Made by a program: the position numbers and the translations under genes. Positions 42,736-51,475 of a stretch of 64,000 nucleotides of DNA are shown one piece after another (positions within the stretch are counted from its first letter, which is position 1; the number at the start of each line of letters is the position of its first letter). The DNA comes from Modestobacter sp. VKM Ac-2985 (lineage in GTDB: Bacteria > Actinomycetota > Actinomycetes > Mycobacteriales > Geodermatophilaceae): positions 63,060 to 127,059 of the forward strand of contig NZ_JAPVBI010000003.1 of NCBI RefSeq assembly GCF_026967925.1, read 5' to 3'. The notes below the pieces were generated by a model. That model was not told the DNA's origin and did no database searches. It saw only the letters and a program-made list of their open reading frames with translations.

Positions 42736-45573
42736 TCAGTCGGTGACGGCGACCGCCACCACCCCGCGGCGGACCCGGCCCACGGCGGCGCGCGCCACCC
42801 CGGCCAGCGGGTCGTCAGCCACCTTGGCGAGCTGGTCGAGCAGGTCGACCAGCTGCCGGGCCCAGCGGACGAAGTCGCCGCCGGAGAGCTCGGTCCCGGC
42901 CTGCTCCGCCCCGGCCAGCACCCGGTCGAGGCTCTGGCCGTCGGCCCACCGGTAGGCAGCCCAGACGAAGCCCAGGTCCAGCTCGCGGGTGACCGGCACG
43001 GCGTGCTCCCGCTCCACGTCGGACAGCGCCGTGTGCACCCTGCGCATCTCGGCGAGGGCACCGGCGACCTTCCCGGCGGGCACGGAGGGCTGCGCGGCGC
43101 TGTCCCGGCGGGCCTCGAACACCAGCGCGGAGACGCAGCCGGCCAGCTCGGCCGGCGTGAGCCCGCGGAACGCGCCGGCGCGCAGGCACTCCGCGGTCAG
43201 CAGGTCGGTCTCCGACCAGATCCGGCCCAGCCGGCGGCCGGCCTCGGTGACCACCGTCGGGTCGGGGGCGGCGTCCCCGCCGTCCGGGGCGGGCCCGGGC
43301 TGCAGGTAACCGAGCTCGGTCAGGACGTCGCAGGTGCGGTCGAACTGCTGGGTCAGCGAGTTGGTGCGGTCGGCGATCTGCCGGCGCAGCCGCTCGGCGT
43401 CGCGCAGCTCGCGCAGCCAGCGGTCGGCGGCACGCACCCGGTCCTCGCGGTCGGGCAGCCCGTGCACCGGGTGGACGCGCAGCGCGTGCCGCAGGTCGGC
43501 GAGCACCGGGTCGTCGTCGGCCGCGGACCTGCCCTTGGCGCGCCGGGCGCCCAGACCGTTCTCCGCGCGGGCGTTGCGCAACGTGGAGGCGAGGTCCCGG
43601 CGGGCGTGCGGGCTGCGGTGGTTGAAGTTCTTCGGCACCTTCACCCGGGCCAGGGCGCTCACCGGGGACGGGAAGTCCCCCGACGCCAGCCGACCGGCCC
43701 ACTTGTCCTCGGTCAGCACCAGGGGGCGGGGGTCGGTGAGCTCGGTGACCCCCGGGTCGAGCACCACGGCCAGCCCCTGGCGTCGTCCGCTCGGCACCCG
43801 GATGACGTCCCCGGCCCGCAGCGCGGCCAGCGACTCGGCGGCCTCCATCCGGCGCTTGGCCTGGGTGTCCCGGGACAGCGCCTTCTCCCGCTCGGAGATC
43901 TCCATCCGCAGCCGGGCGTACCCGGCGACGTCCAGCACGGCGGCGCTCAGCCCCGCGTTCATCTCCTTGAGCAGCCGGGCGGCGTCCTCCTCGTGCCGGG
44001 CGGCCGAGCGGGCCAGGCCGACCACCGACCGGTCGGCCTGGAACTGCGCGAAGGAGGCGGCGAGCAGCTCACGGGCGCGATCCCGGCCGAAGGCGCCGAC
44101 CAGGTTGACGGCCATGTTGTAGCTGGGCCGGAAGGAGGACCGCAGCGGGTAGGTGCGGGTGCTGGCCAGCCCGGCGACGGCCGCCGGGTCGACGCCGGGC
44201 GCCCACACGACGACGGCGTGCCCCTCGATGTCGATGCCGCGCCGACCGGCCCGGCCGGTCAGCTGGGTGTACTCCCCCGGGGTCACGTCGGCGTGGGCCT
44301 CGCCGTTCCACTTCACCAGCCGCTCGAGGACGACGGTGCGCGCCGGCATGTTGATGCCCAGCGCGAGGGTCTCGGTGGCGAACACCGCCTTGACCAGGCC
44401 GCGGACGAAGCACTCCTCGACGGTCTCCTTGAACGCCGGCACCAGCCCGGCGTGGTGGGCGGCGAACCCGGCGAGCAGGCCCTCCCGCCACTCCCAGAAG
44501 CCCAGGACGTGCAGGTCCTCCTCGGGCAGGGAACCGGTGCGCCGGTCGATGATCTCGGCGATCGCCCGGCGCTCGGTCTCGTCGGTCAGCCGCATCCCCG
44601 AACCCAGGCACTGGTGCACCGCGGCGTCGCAGCCGTTGCGGCTGAACACGAAGGTGATCGCCGGGAGCAGCCCGACCCGGTCGAGTCGTTCGATCACCTC
44701 CGGCCGGGACGGCGGCCGGTAGCGGGGCTTGTGGCTGAACCCGCCCCGGGTGCCGCCCCCACCACCGGACCAGCTGTCGAAGCGCCGCTCCTGCTCGTGC
44801 ACGTGGCGGACCAGCTCCGGGTCGACGACCGCGCGGCCGCGCTCGCGGGTGGACAGCCCGCGCGGGGTCTGCTCCCACTCCGCCGCGTGCGCCGCGGGCC
44901 GCAGCGCGAACAGGTCGAACACCCGCCCGCCGACCAGCATGTGCTGCCACAGCGGGATCGGCCGTACCTCGCTGACCACCACCCGGGTGTCGCCGCGGAC
45001 GGTGACCAGCCAGTCGGCGAACTCTTCCGCGTTGCTGACCGTGGCCGACAGCGAGACCAGCCGGACGTGCTCGGGGAGGTGGATGATCACCTCTTCCCAC
45101 ACCGCCCCGCGGAACCGGTCGGCCAGGTAGTGCACCTCGTCCATCACGACGTAGCCGAGGTCGGTGAGCGCCGGGGAGTCGACGTAGAGCATGTTGCGCA
45201 GCACCTCGGTGGTCATCACGACCACCGGTGCGTCGCCGTTGATGGCGTTGTCCCCGGTCAGGAGCCCGACCTTCGCCGCCCCGTACCGGTCGCAGAGATC
45301 GCGGTACTTCTGGTTGCTCAGCGCCTTGATCGGCGTGGTGTAGAAGGCCTTGCGGCCCTCCTGCAGCGCCTTGTGGACGGCGAACTCCCCCACCACCGTC
45401 TTGCCGGCGCCGGTCGGGGCGCAGACCAGCACGCCGGAGCCCTCCTCCAGCGCCTCGCACGCCTCCACCTGGAACGGGTCCAGGGAGAAGCCGAGGTCGG
45501 CGGTGAAGTCCGAGAGGGTGGGGTGTGCGTACCGCCGACGGGCAGCCGCGTAACGCTCAGCCGGGCTGGACAT
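42736..45573 (-). CDS. helY: DEAD/DEAH-box RNA helicase HelY (Mtr4/Ski2-like)
   Basis: A 945-residue superfamily 2 helicase. Walker A APTGAGKTVVGEFA, DEVH box VVMDEVHYLADRFRG, SAT motif LSLSATVSNAEEFA, and the QxxGRAGRRG motif VI are all present, followed by the Ski2-type rRNA/arch region. Likely acts in RNA turnover. Downstream of tatC in mycobacteria as well; here a DAG-kinase-like gene separates them. A TAACGT -10 element stands 6 nt from the ATG, so the mRNA is probably leaderless. Confidence 0.92.
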   Translation of the reverse strand: MSSPAERYAAARRRYAHPTLSDFTADLGFSLDPFQVEACEALEEGSGVLVCAPTGAGKTVVGEFAVHKALQEGRKAFYTTPIKALSNQKYRDLCDRYGAAKVGLLTGDNAINGDAPVVVMTTEVLRNMLYVDSPALTDLGYVVMDEVHYLADRFRGAVWEEVIIHLPEHVRLVSLSATVSNAEEFADWLVTVRGDTRVVVSEVRPIPLWQHMLVGGRVFDLFALRPAAHAAEWEQTPRGLSTRERGRAVVDPELVRHVHEQERRFDSWSGGGGGTRGGFSHKPRYRPPSRPEVIERLDRVGLLPAITFVFSRNGCDAAVHQCLGSGMRLTDETERRAIAEIIDRRTGSLPEEDLHVLGFWEWREGLLAGFAAHHAGLVPAFKETVEECFVRGLVKAVFATETLALGINMPARTVVLERLVKWNGEAHADVTPGEYTQLTGRAGRRGIDIEGHAVVVWAPGVDPAAVAGLASTRTYPLRSSFRPSYNMAVNLVGAFGRDRARELLAASFAQFQADRSVVGLARSAARHEEDAARLLKEMNAGLSAAVLDVAGYARLRMEISEREKALSRDTQAKRRMEAAESLAALRAGDVIRVPSGRRQGLAVVLDPGVTELTDPRPLVLTEDKWAGRLASGDFPSPVSALARVKVPKNFNHRSPHARRDLASTLRNARAENGLGARRAKGRSAADDDPVLADLRHALRVHPVHGLPDREDRVRAADRWLRELRDAERLRRQIADRTNSLTQQFDRTCDVLTELGYLQPGPAPDGGDAAPDPTVVTEAGRRLGRIWSETDLLTAECLRAGAFRGLTPAELAGCVSALVFEARRDSAAQPSVPAGKVAGALAEMRRVHTALSDVEREHAVPVTRELDLGFVWAAYRWADGQSLDRVLAGAEQAGTELSGGDFVRWARQLVDLLDQLAKVADDPLAGVARAAVGRVRRGVVAVAVTD

Positions 45574-45579
45574 GTCCCC

Positions 45580-45585
45580 ACGTTA
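45580..45585 (-). promoter_or_regulatory. Leaderless-type -10 element (TAACGT) of helY
   Basis: TAACGT ends 6 nt before the ATG at 45573. A TCGTCGGTA sequence lies 7 nt upstream of it, resembling the PafBC/RecA-NDp box with two mismatches and spacing one short. Confidence 0.45.
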
Positions 45586-45622
45586 GGCGCGATACCGACG
45601 ATGCACCCCTCCGACCCGAGGA

Positions 45623-45646
45623 GGGCAGAAATGGCCATTTCTGCCC
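45623..45646. terminator. 24-nt perfect palindrome (ATGGCCAT hairpin family, copy 3)
   Basis: GGGCAGAA, ATGGCCAT, TTCTGCCC: a fully symmetrical sequence that touches the stop codon of the diacylglycerol-kinase-like gene. It lies between that gene and the helY promoter. Confidence 0.75.
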
Positions 45647-46551
45647 TACGGGGGGCAGGCGTGAAGGGTGCCGAGGACGGTGACGGCGCCGGGCATGCAG
45701 ACGGTCGTGGCCGGGAGTGCGGCGATCGGCTCGCCGTCGGCCCAGGTGGTCAGGCCGGTACCGGCGAGGCCGATCTCCCGGCCGCGGAGCACGGCGACGG
45801 CGGGGTGGCCGACGTGGCTGCCGTCGGCCAGCCGGGGGCGGGTGCGCACCAGCTCGCGGCGGCTGACCGGCCCGATGACGACGACCTCCAGCAGCCCGTC
45901 GGTCGGGTCGGCGCCGGGCGCGATCTTCAGCCCGCCGCCGTACCAGGGGGTGTTCCCGACCGCGACCAGGGTGACCTCCCGTTCATGGACGTCGCCGTCG
46001 ACGGTGATCGTGACCGCGCGGGGCCGCAGCTGGGCCAGCTCCAGCAGGATCGCCAGGTCGTAGCGGCGGGGGCCGCGCGGCCAGCGCAGCCGGTCGGCCC
46101 GGTCGGTGACCGCCGAGTCGAAGCCGCAGCACAGCACGGTGCCCCACCACCGTTCCCCGGTGCGGGCGGCGTCGATCCGCCGGCTGCGGCCGGCGTGCAG
46201 GTCTGCGGCGAGCGCCTGGGCGGCCTGCACCGGGTCGGCCGGTACGCCCAGGGCGGTCGCCAGGTCGTTGCCGCTGCCGGCGGGCAGCAGCGCCAGCGGG
46301 GTCGCGGTGCCGGCCACCGCCTGGAGGGCGGCGTGCGCGGCGCCGTCGCCACCGAGGGCGGCGACTGCGGCGACCCCGTCGGCCACGGCAGCAGCGGCCT
46401 GCTGTTCCGCCGCGGTCCGGGTGGCGGCCGCCAGCACCCGCGGGCGCACCCCGCCGACGGTCAGTGCCGCGAGGACCGCCGTCGTCGCCCGGGCGGCGCG
46501 CCCCCGGCCGGCGGCGGCGTTGACCAGGACGGCGACCTCGGGCCACGTCAC
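45646..46551 (-). CDS. Diacylglycerol kinase-family lipid kinase
   Basis: A 301-residue protein of the DAGK catalytic (DgkB/YegS) family. VLVNAAAGRG opens the ATP-binding fold, AALGGDGAAH is the GGDG motif, and LALLPAGSGNDLATALGVP follows. The metal and C-terminal DGEPIAALPATT region is intact. It would phosphorylate diacylglycerol or a related lipid. GTG at 46551 overlaps the tatC stop (46568) by none, 16 bp apart; the longer frame overlaps tatC in another frame and is rejected. Confidence 0.88.
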   Translation of the reverse strand: MTWPEVAVLVNAAAGRGRAARATTAVLAALTVGGVRPRVLAAATRTAAEQQAAAAVADGVAAVAALGGDGAAHAALQAVAGTATPLALLPAGSGNDLATALGVPADPVQAAQALAADLHAGRSRRIDAARTGERWWGTVLCCGFDSAVTDRADRLRWPRGPRRYDLAILLELAQLRPRAVTITVDGDVHEREVTLVAVGNTPWYGGGLKIAPGADPTDGLLEVVVIGPVSRRELVRTRPRLADGSHVGHPAVAVLRGREIGLAGTGLTTWADGEPIAALPATTVCMPGAVTVLGTLHACPP

Positions 46552-46567
46552 GCCGCGACCGGCCGGC

Positions 46568-47497
46568 TCAGCGCCGGAGGTGTTCCGGCTCGTCGATCGG
46601 GCTCGGGGTGGTGTCCAGCGGGCTGGCCGCCTCGATGCCCGGCGACGCGTCGTCGTCGTCCAGCCCGGCCAGGCCCTCGGCCTCGGCACGCTTGGCCCGC
46701 CGCTTGTCGACCACCCGGGCGATCTGGATCGCGATCTCGAACAGCACGCACATCGGTGCCGCCATCAGCAGCATCGTGAACGGGTCCTGGGTGGGCGTGA
46801 TGAACGCGGCGAAGACGATGGTCAGGAAGTACAGCCAGCGCCGGCTCTTCGACAGCGCCTCGTAGGAGAGGACGCCGACCAGGTTGAGCACGACGGCGAC
46901 CAGCGGCAGCTCGAAGCTCACCCCGAAGGCGATCAGCAGCGAGATGACGAAGCCGAGGTAGTCCTGAGCGGTCAGCGCGATCGCCACGCCGTCGCCGGCC
47001 AGGCCGAGCAGCAGCTCCAGGCCCTTGGACAAGGCGATGTAGGCCAGCGCGGCCCCCAGCGCGAACAAGCTGCTGGACACCGCCACGAAGGCCAGGCCGT
47101 ACCGCTTCTCGTTCCGCTTCAGCCCCGGGGTGATGAACGCCCACACCTGGTACAGCCAGAACGGCGCGGAGATCACCACGCCGACGAGGAAGGCGATCTT
47201 CAGCCGGATCAGCGCACCCCCGAAGACGTCGGTGACCAGCAGCTCGCAGTCGCCGTCGCCCCCGGTGCCGAGCGCACGCAGGTCCGTGTCCAGGCCGCAG
47301 TACGGCGCCCGGATGAACTCCCCAAGGCCCTGCTCGTACCACCAGAACGCCACCGCCGTGCCGATCAACACGAAGAACAGCGCGATCCCCACGCGGTTGC
47401 GGAACTCGCGGAGGTGACTGATGAGGCTCATCGTCGCCGCGGCGTCCCGTTCGGGACGCCGCGGTCGGCGGTCACGCACTCGCCCTGCCAGGGTCAC
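46568..47497 (-). CDS. tatC: Twin-arginine translocase subunit TatC
   Basis: A 309-residue protein with six membrane helices; MSLISHLREFRNRVGIAL and the conserved VFGGALIRLKIAFLVGVVISAPFWLYQVWAFITPGLKRNEKR are TatC signatures. It recognises twin-arginine signal peptides and recruits TatA. The start is uncertain: GTG 47497 gives the usual actinobacterial 20-residue extension, ATG 47431 starts at MSLIS. A perfect 12-bp hairpin at 47437-47464 lies between these two starts. Confidence 0.93.
   Translation of the reverse strand: MTLAGRVRDRRPRRPERDAAATMSLISHLREFRNRVGIALFFVLIGTAVAFWWYEQGLGEFIRAPYCGLDTDLRALGTGGDGDCELLVTDVFGGALIRLKIAFLVGVVISAPFWLYQVWAFITPGLKRNEKRYGLAFVAVSSSLFALGAALAYIALSKGLELLLGLAGDGVAIALTAQDYLGFVISLLIAFGVSFELPLVAVVLNLVGVLSYEALSKSRRWLYFLTIVFAAFITPTQDPFTMLLMAAPMCVLFEIAIQIARVVDKRRAKRAEAEGLAGLDDDDASPGIEAASPLDTTPSPIDEPEHLRR
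47437..47464. other. 12-bp perfect stem-loop at the tatA-tatC junction
   Basis: CCGCGGCGTCCC and GGGACGCCGCGG pair perfectly around GTTC. If tatC starts at 47431, it stands in the intercistronic gap and could attenuate or stabilise mRNA; if at 47497, it is inside the first codons. Confidence 0.5.
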
Positions 47498-47522
47498 GGG
47501 CGGCAGTGGTCGGTGGTGCGGG

Positions 47523-47849
47523 TCAGCGCGTGCGGTCGGCGGTCGCCGACGAACGCATCCGCTCCGCGCGCGACCGCAGCTCGGCTGCCCGTGCCTCGGC
47601 GGCGGCGGCCTCGGACTCGTAGTCGACGGCGCCCGGGTTCACCGCGGGGGCCACGATCTCGCCGGTGACCGGGGAGGTGCGGGCCTCGTCCTTGGCGCGC
47701 ACGTCGTCGTCCTTCATGCCCTTCATCTCGCTCTTGAAGATGCGCATCGAACGGCCCATCGAGCGGGAGGCGTCGGGCAGCTTCTTGTAACCGAAGAGCA
47801 GCAGGACGGCCAGGATGATGAGGCCGATCTCCATGGGGCCGAGGTTCAT
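47523..47849 (-). CDS. tatA: Twin-arginine translocase subunit TatA
   Basis: A 108-residue protein: a short N-terminal helix (PMEIGLIILAVLLLFGYKKLP) followed by the amphipathic helix DASRSMGRSMRIFKSEMKGM and a charged tail, the TatA pattern. It multimerises to form the translocation pathway with TatC. A GGAGTCC site precedes the ATG. The tatA-tatC order and the upstream pafBC match mycobacteria. Confidence 0.92.
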   Translation of the reverse strand: MNLGPMEIGLIILAVLLLFGYKKLPDASRSMGRSMRIFKSEMKGMKDDDVRAKDEARTSPVTGEIVAPAVNPGAVDYESEAAAAEARAAELRSRAERMRSSATADRTR

Positions 47850-47952
47850 CGGACTCCTCCGAGTCGTGGGGGGCGTGCCAGGCAGACTCTACGCCCGGAA
47901 CTCCGTGGGTCCAGGGCGCTGGACGGCTGTACGCACGCCGTCCACCTCCGGT

Positions 47953-48159
47953 TCAGTCGTCGGTCTCCGACCGGTCCGCGCGCTGGGCGGCGGCCTTCTC
48001 CGCGGCGGCCTGGACCTCGGCCAGCACGGGGCGGACGTCGCGCTCCAGCGCCCGCAGCTCGCGGTCCAGCCGCCCGGCGGCACCGAACAACCCGTACCCG
48101 AGCACGCCGAGCACCAGCAGGGCCAGCACCGGGACGACGATCCACACGATCAGCAGCAC
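47953..48159 (-). CDS. Small single-pass membrane protein
   Basis: A 68-residue protein with a hydrophobic helix in the first 25 residues (LLIVWIVVPVLALLVLGVLGYGLF) and a charged coiled-coil tail LDRELRALERDVRPVLAEVQAAAEKAAAQR. It is not recognised beyond occurring between pafC and tatA. The GTG at 48159 was chosen because TAGGCT lies 7 nt upstream as a leaderless -10; the ORF could extend to 48195. Confidence 0.65.
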   Translation of the reverse strand: MLLIVWIVVPVLALLVLGVLGYGLFGAAGRLDRELRALERDVRPVLAEVQAAAEKAAAQRADRSETDD

Positions 48160-48166
48160 GGGCCGG

Positions 48167-48172
48167 AGCCTA
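48167..48172 (-). promoter_or_regulatory. Leaderless-type -10 element (TAGGCT) that decides the small membrane protein start
   Basis: TAGGCT on the minus strand, 7 nt before the GTG at 48159. An upstream start would put it inside the coding sequence. Confidence 0.45.
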
Positions 48173-48210
48173 ACCGGCGCGGCCCTCCCGGGCACCGGGC
48201 GAGCTGCCGG

Positions 48211-49176
48211 TCAGTCCGCGTACCGGGCCAGCGCGGCGCGGGCTGCCTCGGCGACCTGGGTGGCGAGTTCGACCGGTTCGTCGACCGTGGCCGCCCCGCC
48301 GAGGGAGGCCACCAGGCGGCGGGCCCAGGACAGGTCCGACGTGCGCACCGTGACCGCCAGCCCACCCGGCGGGTCGGTCACCTCGGTCTGCTCCTCCACC
48401 GGGTAGTAGTCGGCGACCCAGCGGGCCGTGCGGGCCAGCCGCAGCCGGACCAGCGGCTCCGCCGCGCCGGGCTGGTAGAGCCCGTCGGCCAGGTCGCGCT
48501 CGTGCGCCTGGGGCGGCGGCGCGGCGGCCTCGTCGAGCACGGCGACGTCGTCGATCCGGTCCAGCCGGAACAGCCGGACGCCCTCGGCGCTCCGGCACCA
48601 TGCCTCCAGGTACCAGTGGCCGTCGACCAGCAGCAGCCGCATCGGGTCGACGGTGCGCTCGGTGCGCTCGTCCCGGCTGGGCACGTAGTAGTGCAGGTGC
48701 AGGGCGCGGTGCCGCTCCACCCCCTCACGGACGACGGCGAGGGACTGCGCCCGGGCGTCCACGCTGACCGCCACCGGCGCCCGCACCTCCGCCGGGTGCC
48801 CGGCCGCGGCCGAGACCTTGGCCAGCGCCCGGCTCACCGCCTCACCCTCGGCCAGCCCCGGCAGCTCCAGCAGGGTGCGCAGCGCGACGATCAGCGCAAC
48901 CGCCTCGTCGGTGGACAACCGCAGCGGGCGGACCATCCCGGCGGTGAAGGTGATCCGCACCCGGTCGCCCTCGAAGGCCAGGTCGATGAGGTCGCCCGGG
49001 CCGTGCCCGGGGAGTCCGCAGACCCAGAGCAGGTCCAGGTCCCGGCGCAGCTGGGCCTCGGTGACCCCGAAGTCGGCGGCCGCGTCGGCCAGCCGGACCC
49101 CGTCGGGGCGGGCGGTCAGGTAGGGCACGAGGGCGAGCAGCCGGGTCATCCGCTCCGCCGTGCTGGGGGCCGTCAT
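48211..49176 (-). CDS. pafC: WYL-domain regulator PafC
   Basis: A 321-residue protein: an N-terminal winged helix (MTRLLALVPYLTARPDGVRLADAAADFGVTEAQLRRDLDLL) and a WYL domain with WYLEAWCRSAEGVRLFRLDRI, then a C-terminal WCX domain. With PafB it forms the heterodimeric activator of the LexA-independent DNA damage response in mycobacteria, possibly sensing single-stranded DNA through the WYL domain. It overlaps pafB by 4 bp. Confidence 0.92.
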   Translation of the reverse strand: MTAPSTAERMTRLLALVPYLTARPDGVRLADAAADFGVTEAQLRRDLDLLWVCGLPGHGPGDLIDLAFEGDRVRITFTAGMVRPLRLSTDEAVALIVALRTLLELPGLAEGEAVSRALAKVSAAAGHPAEVRAPVAVSVDARAQSLAVVREGVERHRALHLHYYVPSRDERTERTVDPMRLLLVDGHWYLEAWCRSAEGVRLFRLDRIDDVAVLDEAAAPPPQAHERDLADGLYQPGAAEPLVRLRLARTARWVADYYPVEEQTEVTDPPGGLAVTVRTSDLSWARRLVASLGGAATVDEPVELATQVAEAARAALARYAD

Positions 49177-50150
49177 GCCCGCTCCCCCACGGCGGCGAGC
49201 CGGCTGAGCCGGTCGACGACCGCCTCGCGGATCCGCTGCGGGGCCTCGACGAGCACGTCCGGGCCGTAGGCGGCCAGCTGGTCGGCGAGTGCCCAGGGCT
49301 CGGTGGTGCGCAGCTCCAGCCGGTCGTCCCCGTCGTCCGCGGGACCCAGTGACGTGGCGTGCCGACGCAGGCCGATCGCGGTGCCCGGCCGGGCCCGGAC
49401 GACGACGAGCTGCTCCTCCCGCCGCTCCGAGCCGGCCACGACCGAGGCGAGGTCGAGGTCGGCCGGCGGCTCGAACGCGCCGGGCGGACCGCTGGCCCGC
49501 GGTGTGCCGGTGACCCGGGACAGCCGGAACACCCGGGCTGCCTGCCGGTCCAGGTCGTGGCCGACCAGGTACCAGCGGCCGTGCCAGGCGACCAGGCCCC
49601 ACGGCTGCACCCGGCGGCGGCTGGCGGCCTGCTCGTCGGGACGGCGGTAGTCGAAGGCGAGCGCCCGGCGGTCGCGCGCCGCCGCGTAGCAGGGCTCGAA
49701 GGCCGGCTCACCGGCGTCCAGGCGCGGCTGGATGGACAGGCCGCGGGACTGGTCGACCTCCACGCCGGCGGCGCGCAGCTTCACCAGGGCGCTCTGCGCG
49801 GCGCCGGCGAGCTGCGCGGACTGCCACAGCCGCAGTGCCAGCCCCACGGCAGCCGCCTCCTCCGCGGTCAGGGTGATCTCCGGCAGCTCGTAGTCGGCCC
49901 GGGCGATGCGGTAGCCGTCCTCGGTGTCGAAGGCGCTGGTGCGCCCGGTCTCCAGGGGCACGCCGATCTCCCGCAGCTCGGCCTTGTCCCGCTCGAACAT
50001 CCGCTTGAACGCCTCGTCGGCGCGGTCGGTGCCGTCGTCGGGCTCGTAGCCGGGGACGATCGAGCGGATCTTCGCCGCCGAGACGTACTGCCGGGTCCCG
50101 AGCAGGGCGATGACCAGGTTGACCAGTCGTTCTGCCCGCTTGGCTGCCAC
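49173..50150 (-). CDS. pafB: WYL-domain regulator PafB
   Basis: A 325-residue partner of PafC. The N-terminal winged-helix RAERLVNLVIALLGTRQYVSAAKIR and the WYL domain (WYLVGHDLDRQAARVFRLSRV) are clear. The unit pafB-pafC is separate from pafA by 2.4 kb containing DUF3866 and an SDR, whereas in mycobacteria pafABC are contiguous. The GTG start has a TAGCCT -10 element 6 nt upstream. The neighbouring DUF3866 gene has the same arrangement in the other direction. Confidence 0.92.
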   Translation of the reverse strand: MAAKRAERLVNLVIALLGTRQYVSAAKIRSIVPGYEPDDGTDRADEAFKRMFERDKAELREIGVPLETGRTSAFDTEDGYRIARADYELPEITLTAEEAAAVGLALRLWQSAQLAGAAQSALVKLRAAGVEVDQSRGLSIQPRLDAGEPAFEPCYAAARDRRALAFDYRRPDEQAASRRRVQPWGLVAWHGRWYLVGHDLDRQAARVFRLSRVTGTPRASGPPGAFEPPADLDLASVVAGSERREEQLVVVRARPGTAIGLRRHATSLGPADDGDDRLELRTTEPWALADQLAAYGPDVLVEAPQRIREAVVDRLSRLAAVGERA

Positions 50151-50156
50151 GGGACC

Positions 50157-50162
50157 AGGCTA
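50157..50162 (-). promoter_or_regulatory. Leaderless-type -10 element (TAGCCT) of pafB
   Basis: TAGCCT ends 6 nt before the GTG start at 50150; no ribosome site between. Confidence 0.5.
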
Positions 50163-50213
50163 GTGCTCAGCGGCCAGGGGCCTCGGTGCACAGCGGCCGG
50201 CGCCCTCGCTGGT

Positions 50214-50219
50214 TAGCCT
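50214..50219 (+). promoter_or_regulatory. Leaderless-type -10 element (TAGCCT) of the DUF3866 gene
   Basis: TAGCCT ends 6 nt before the GTG at 50226. Same hexamer and spacing as the divergent pafB promoter 52 bp away. Confidence 0.5.
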
Positions 50220-50225
50220 CCCCGG

Positions 50226-51344
50226 GTGACTGATGCACCGTCTCCCGCCCCCGGCTCCCGGATCCGCTGGCGCCGCGGCCGGGTCACCGAACTCGGCCGG
50301 TCGTGGCGGGACGCGCAGGAGCTGACCGTCGAGGTCCCCGAGGACGGCACGCTGAAGGCGCTGGCGCACCCCTCCCTCGTCGGGCTCCCCCAGGTGGGCG
50401 ACGAGGTGCTGCTGAACACCACCGCCTGGGCGCAGCGGCTGGGCACCGGCGGGTACGCGCTCGTCGTCGCCGTCCCCGACCGGCTGCCGCCGGACCCCAC
50501 CGGCCCCGGCCACCTGGTGAAGGGGCGCTACTCACCGCTGCAGGTGACCGTGCAGGGCGTCGACGAGCAGGAGACCCCGCACCACGACACGATCGCCGGC
50601 GCCGAGGACCTCGACGGGATGCCCGTGGTCGTCGCCGACCTGCACTCCGCGCTGCCCGCGGTGCTGGCCGGCGTGCACGTCACCGACCCGGCGCTGCGGG
50701 TGGCCTACGTGATGACCGACGGGGGCGCGCTGCCCGCGGCGTTCTCCCGGACCCTGGACACCCTGGCCGGCTCGCTGGCCGGGGTGGTCACCGTGGGGCA
50801 GGCCTTCGGCGGCGACGTGGAGGCGGTCACCGTGCACACCGGGCTGCTGGCCGCGCGGCACGTGCTGCGGGCCGACGTCACGATCGTCACCCAGGGGCCG
50901 GGCAACCTGGGCACCGGGACGCCGTGGGGCTTCTCCGGCGTCGCTGCGGGCGAGGCCTGCAACGCGGTCCACGTGCTCGGCGGGCGGGCCGTCGGCGCGC
51001 TGCGCATCTCCGACGCCGATCCCCGCCCCCGGCACCGCGGCGTCTCCCACCACTCGCTGACCGCCTTCGGCCGGGTCGCCATGGGCGGGGTCACCCTCGT
51101 CGCGCCCCGCGGCCTCGGCTCGGACCTGGGCACCCAGGTCGAGGAGGACCTGGCCGGGCAGCCGGAGCGCAACCCGGTGGAGTGGGTCGACTCGGTCGGC
51201 CTGGAGGACGCCCTGGCCGCCTCGCCGGTTCGGCTGTCGACGATGGGTCGCGGGCTGGCCGAGGACCGCGCCTACTTCCTGGCCGCGGCCGCGGCGGGGC
51301 GGTTCGCCGCCCAGCTCACGCTGTTCGGGCCTCCCCCGGCCTGA
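50226..51344 (+). CDS. DUF3866 family protein
   Basis: A 372-residue cytosolic protein of family DUF3866, seen in actinobacteria and firmicutes near pafBC or spore genes. IRWRRGRVTELGRSWRDAQELTVEV and the Gly-rich TIVTQGPGNLGTGTPWGFSGVAAGEA plus SHHSLTAFGRVAMGGVTLVAPRG are characteristic. No catalytic residues can be assigned. It is divergent from pafB and both carry leaderless-type -10 elements. Confidence 0.9.
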   Translation: MTDAPSPAPGSRIRWRRGRVTELGRSWRDAQELTVEVPEDGTLKALAHPSLVGLPQVGDEVLLNTTAWAQRLGTGGYALVVAVPDRLPPDPTGPGHLVKGRYSPLQVTVQGVDEQETPHHDTIAGAEDLDGMPVVVADLHSALPAVLAGVHVTDPALRVAYVMTDGGALPAAFSRTLDTLAGSLAGVVTVGQAFGGDVEAVTVHTGLLAARHVLRADVTIVTQGPGNLGTGTPWGFSGVAAGEACNAVHVLGGRAVGALRISDADPRPRHRGVSHHSLTAFGRVAMGGVTLVAPRGLGSDLGTQVEEDLAGQPERNPVEWVDSVGLEDALAASPVRLSTMGRGLAEDRAYFLAAAAAGRFAAQLTLFGPPPA

Positions 51345-51414
51345 GCGCACTCACCTTCGAGAGGCCTCGTCCTCGGCGCGGGCAGTGGCAGTTGGCCGGC
51401 GATCTCGGCCGTGA

Positions 51415-51434
51415 GTTGGGGATAACGGTCGTAT
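51415..51434 (+). repeat. Copy 4 of dispersed motif GTTGGGGATAACGG
   Basis: Reads AGTTGGGGATAACGGTCGTAT on the plus strand from 51414. It lies in a convergent gap (DUF3866 end, SDR end), so a promoter role for an annotated gene is excluded. Confidence 0.7.
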
Positions 51435-51475
51435 CACGAGAGTGACCCACCCGGTCACCGCCGGCGCTGAGCGGC

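Noticed and set aside
42388..46779. Plus-strand open frame of 1463 codons antisense to helY
   Set aside because: It is a shadow frame in GC-rich DNA opposite a firm helicase gene; its composition is Gly/Arg/Gln/Val-rich with no domain.
51415..51430. Similarity of GGGATAAC to the I-SceI target
   Set aside because: An eight-base match by chance; the window's intein endonuclease site would be in the radical SAM gene, not here.
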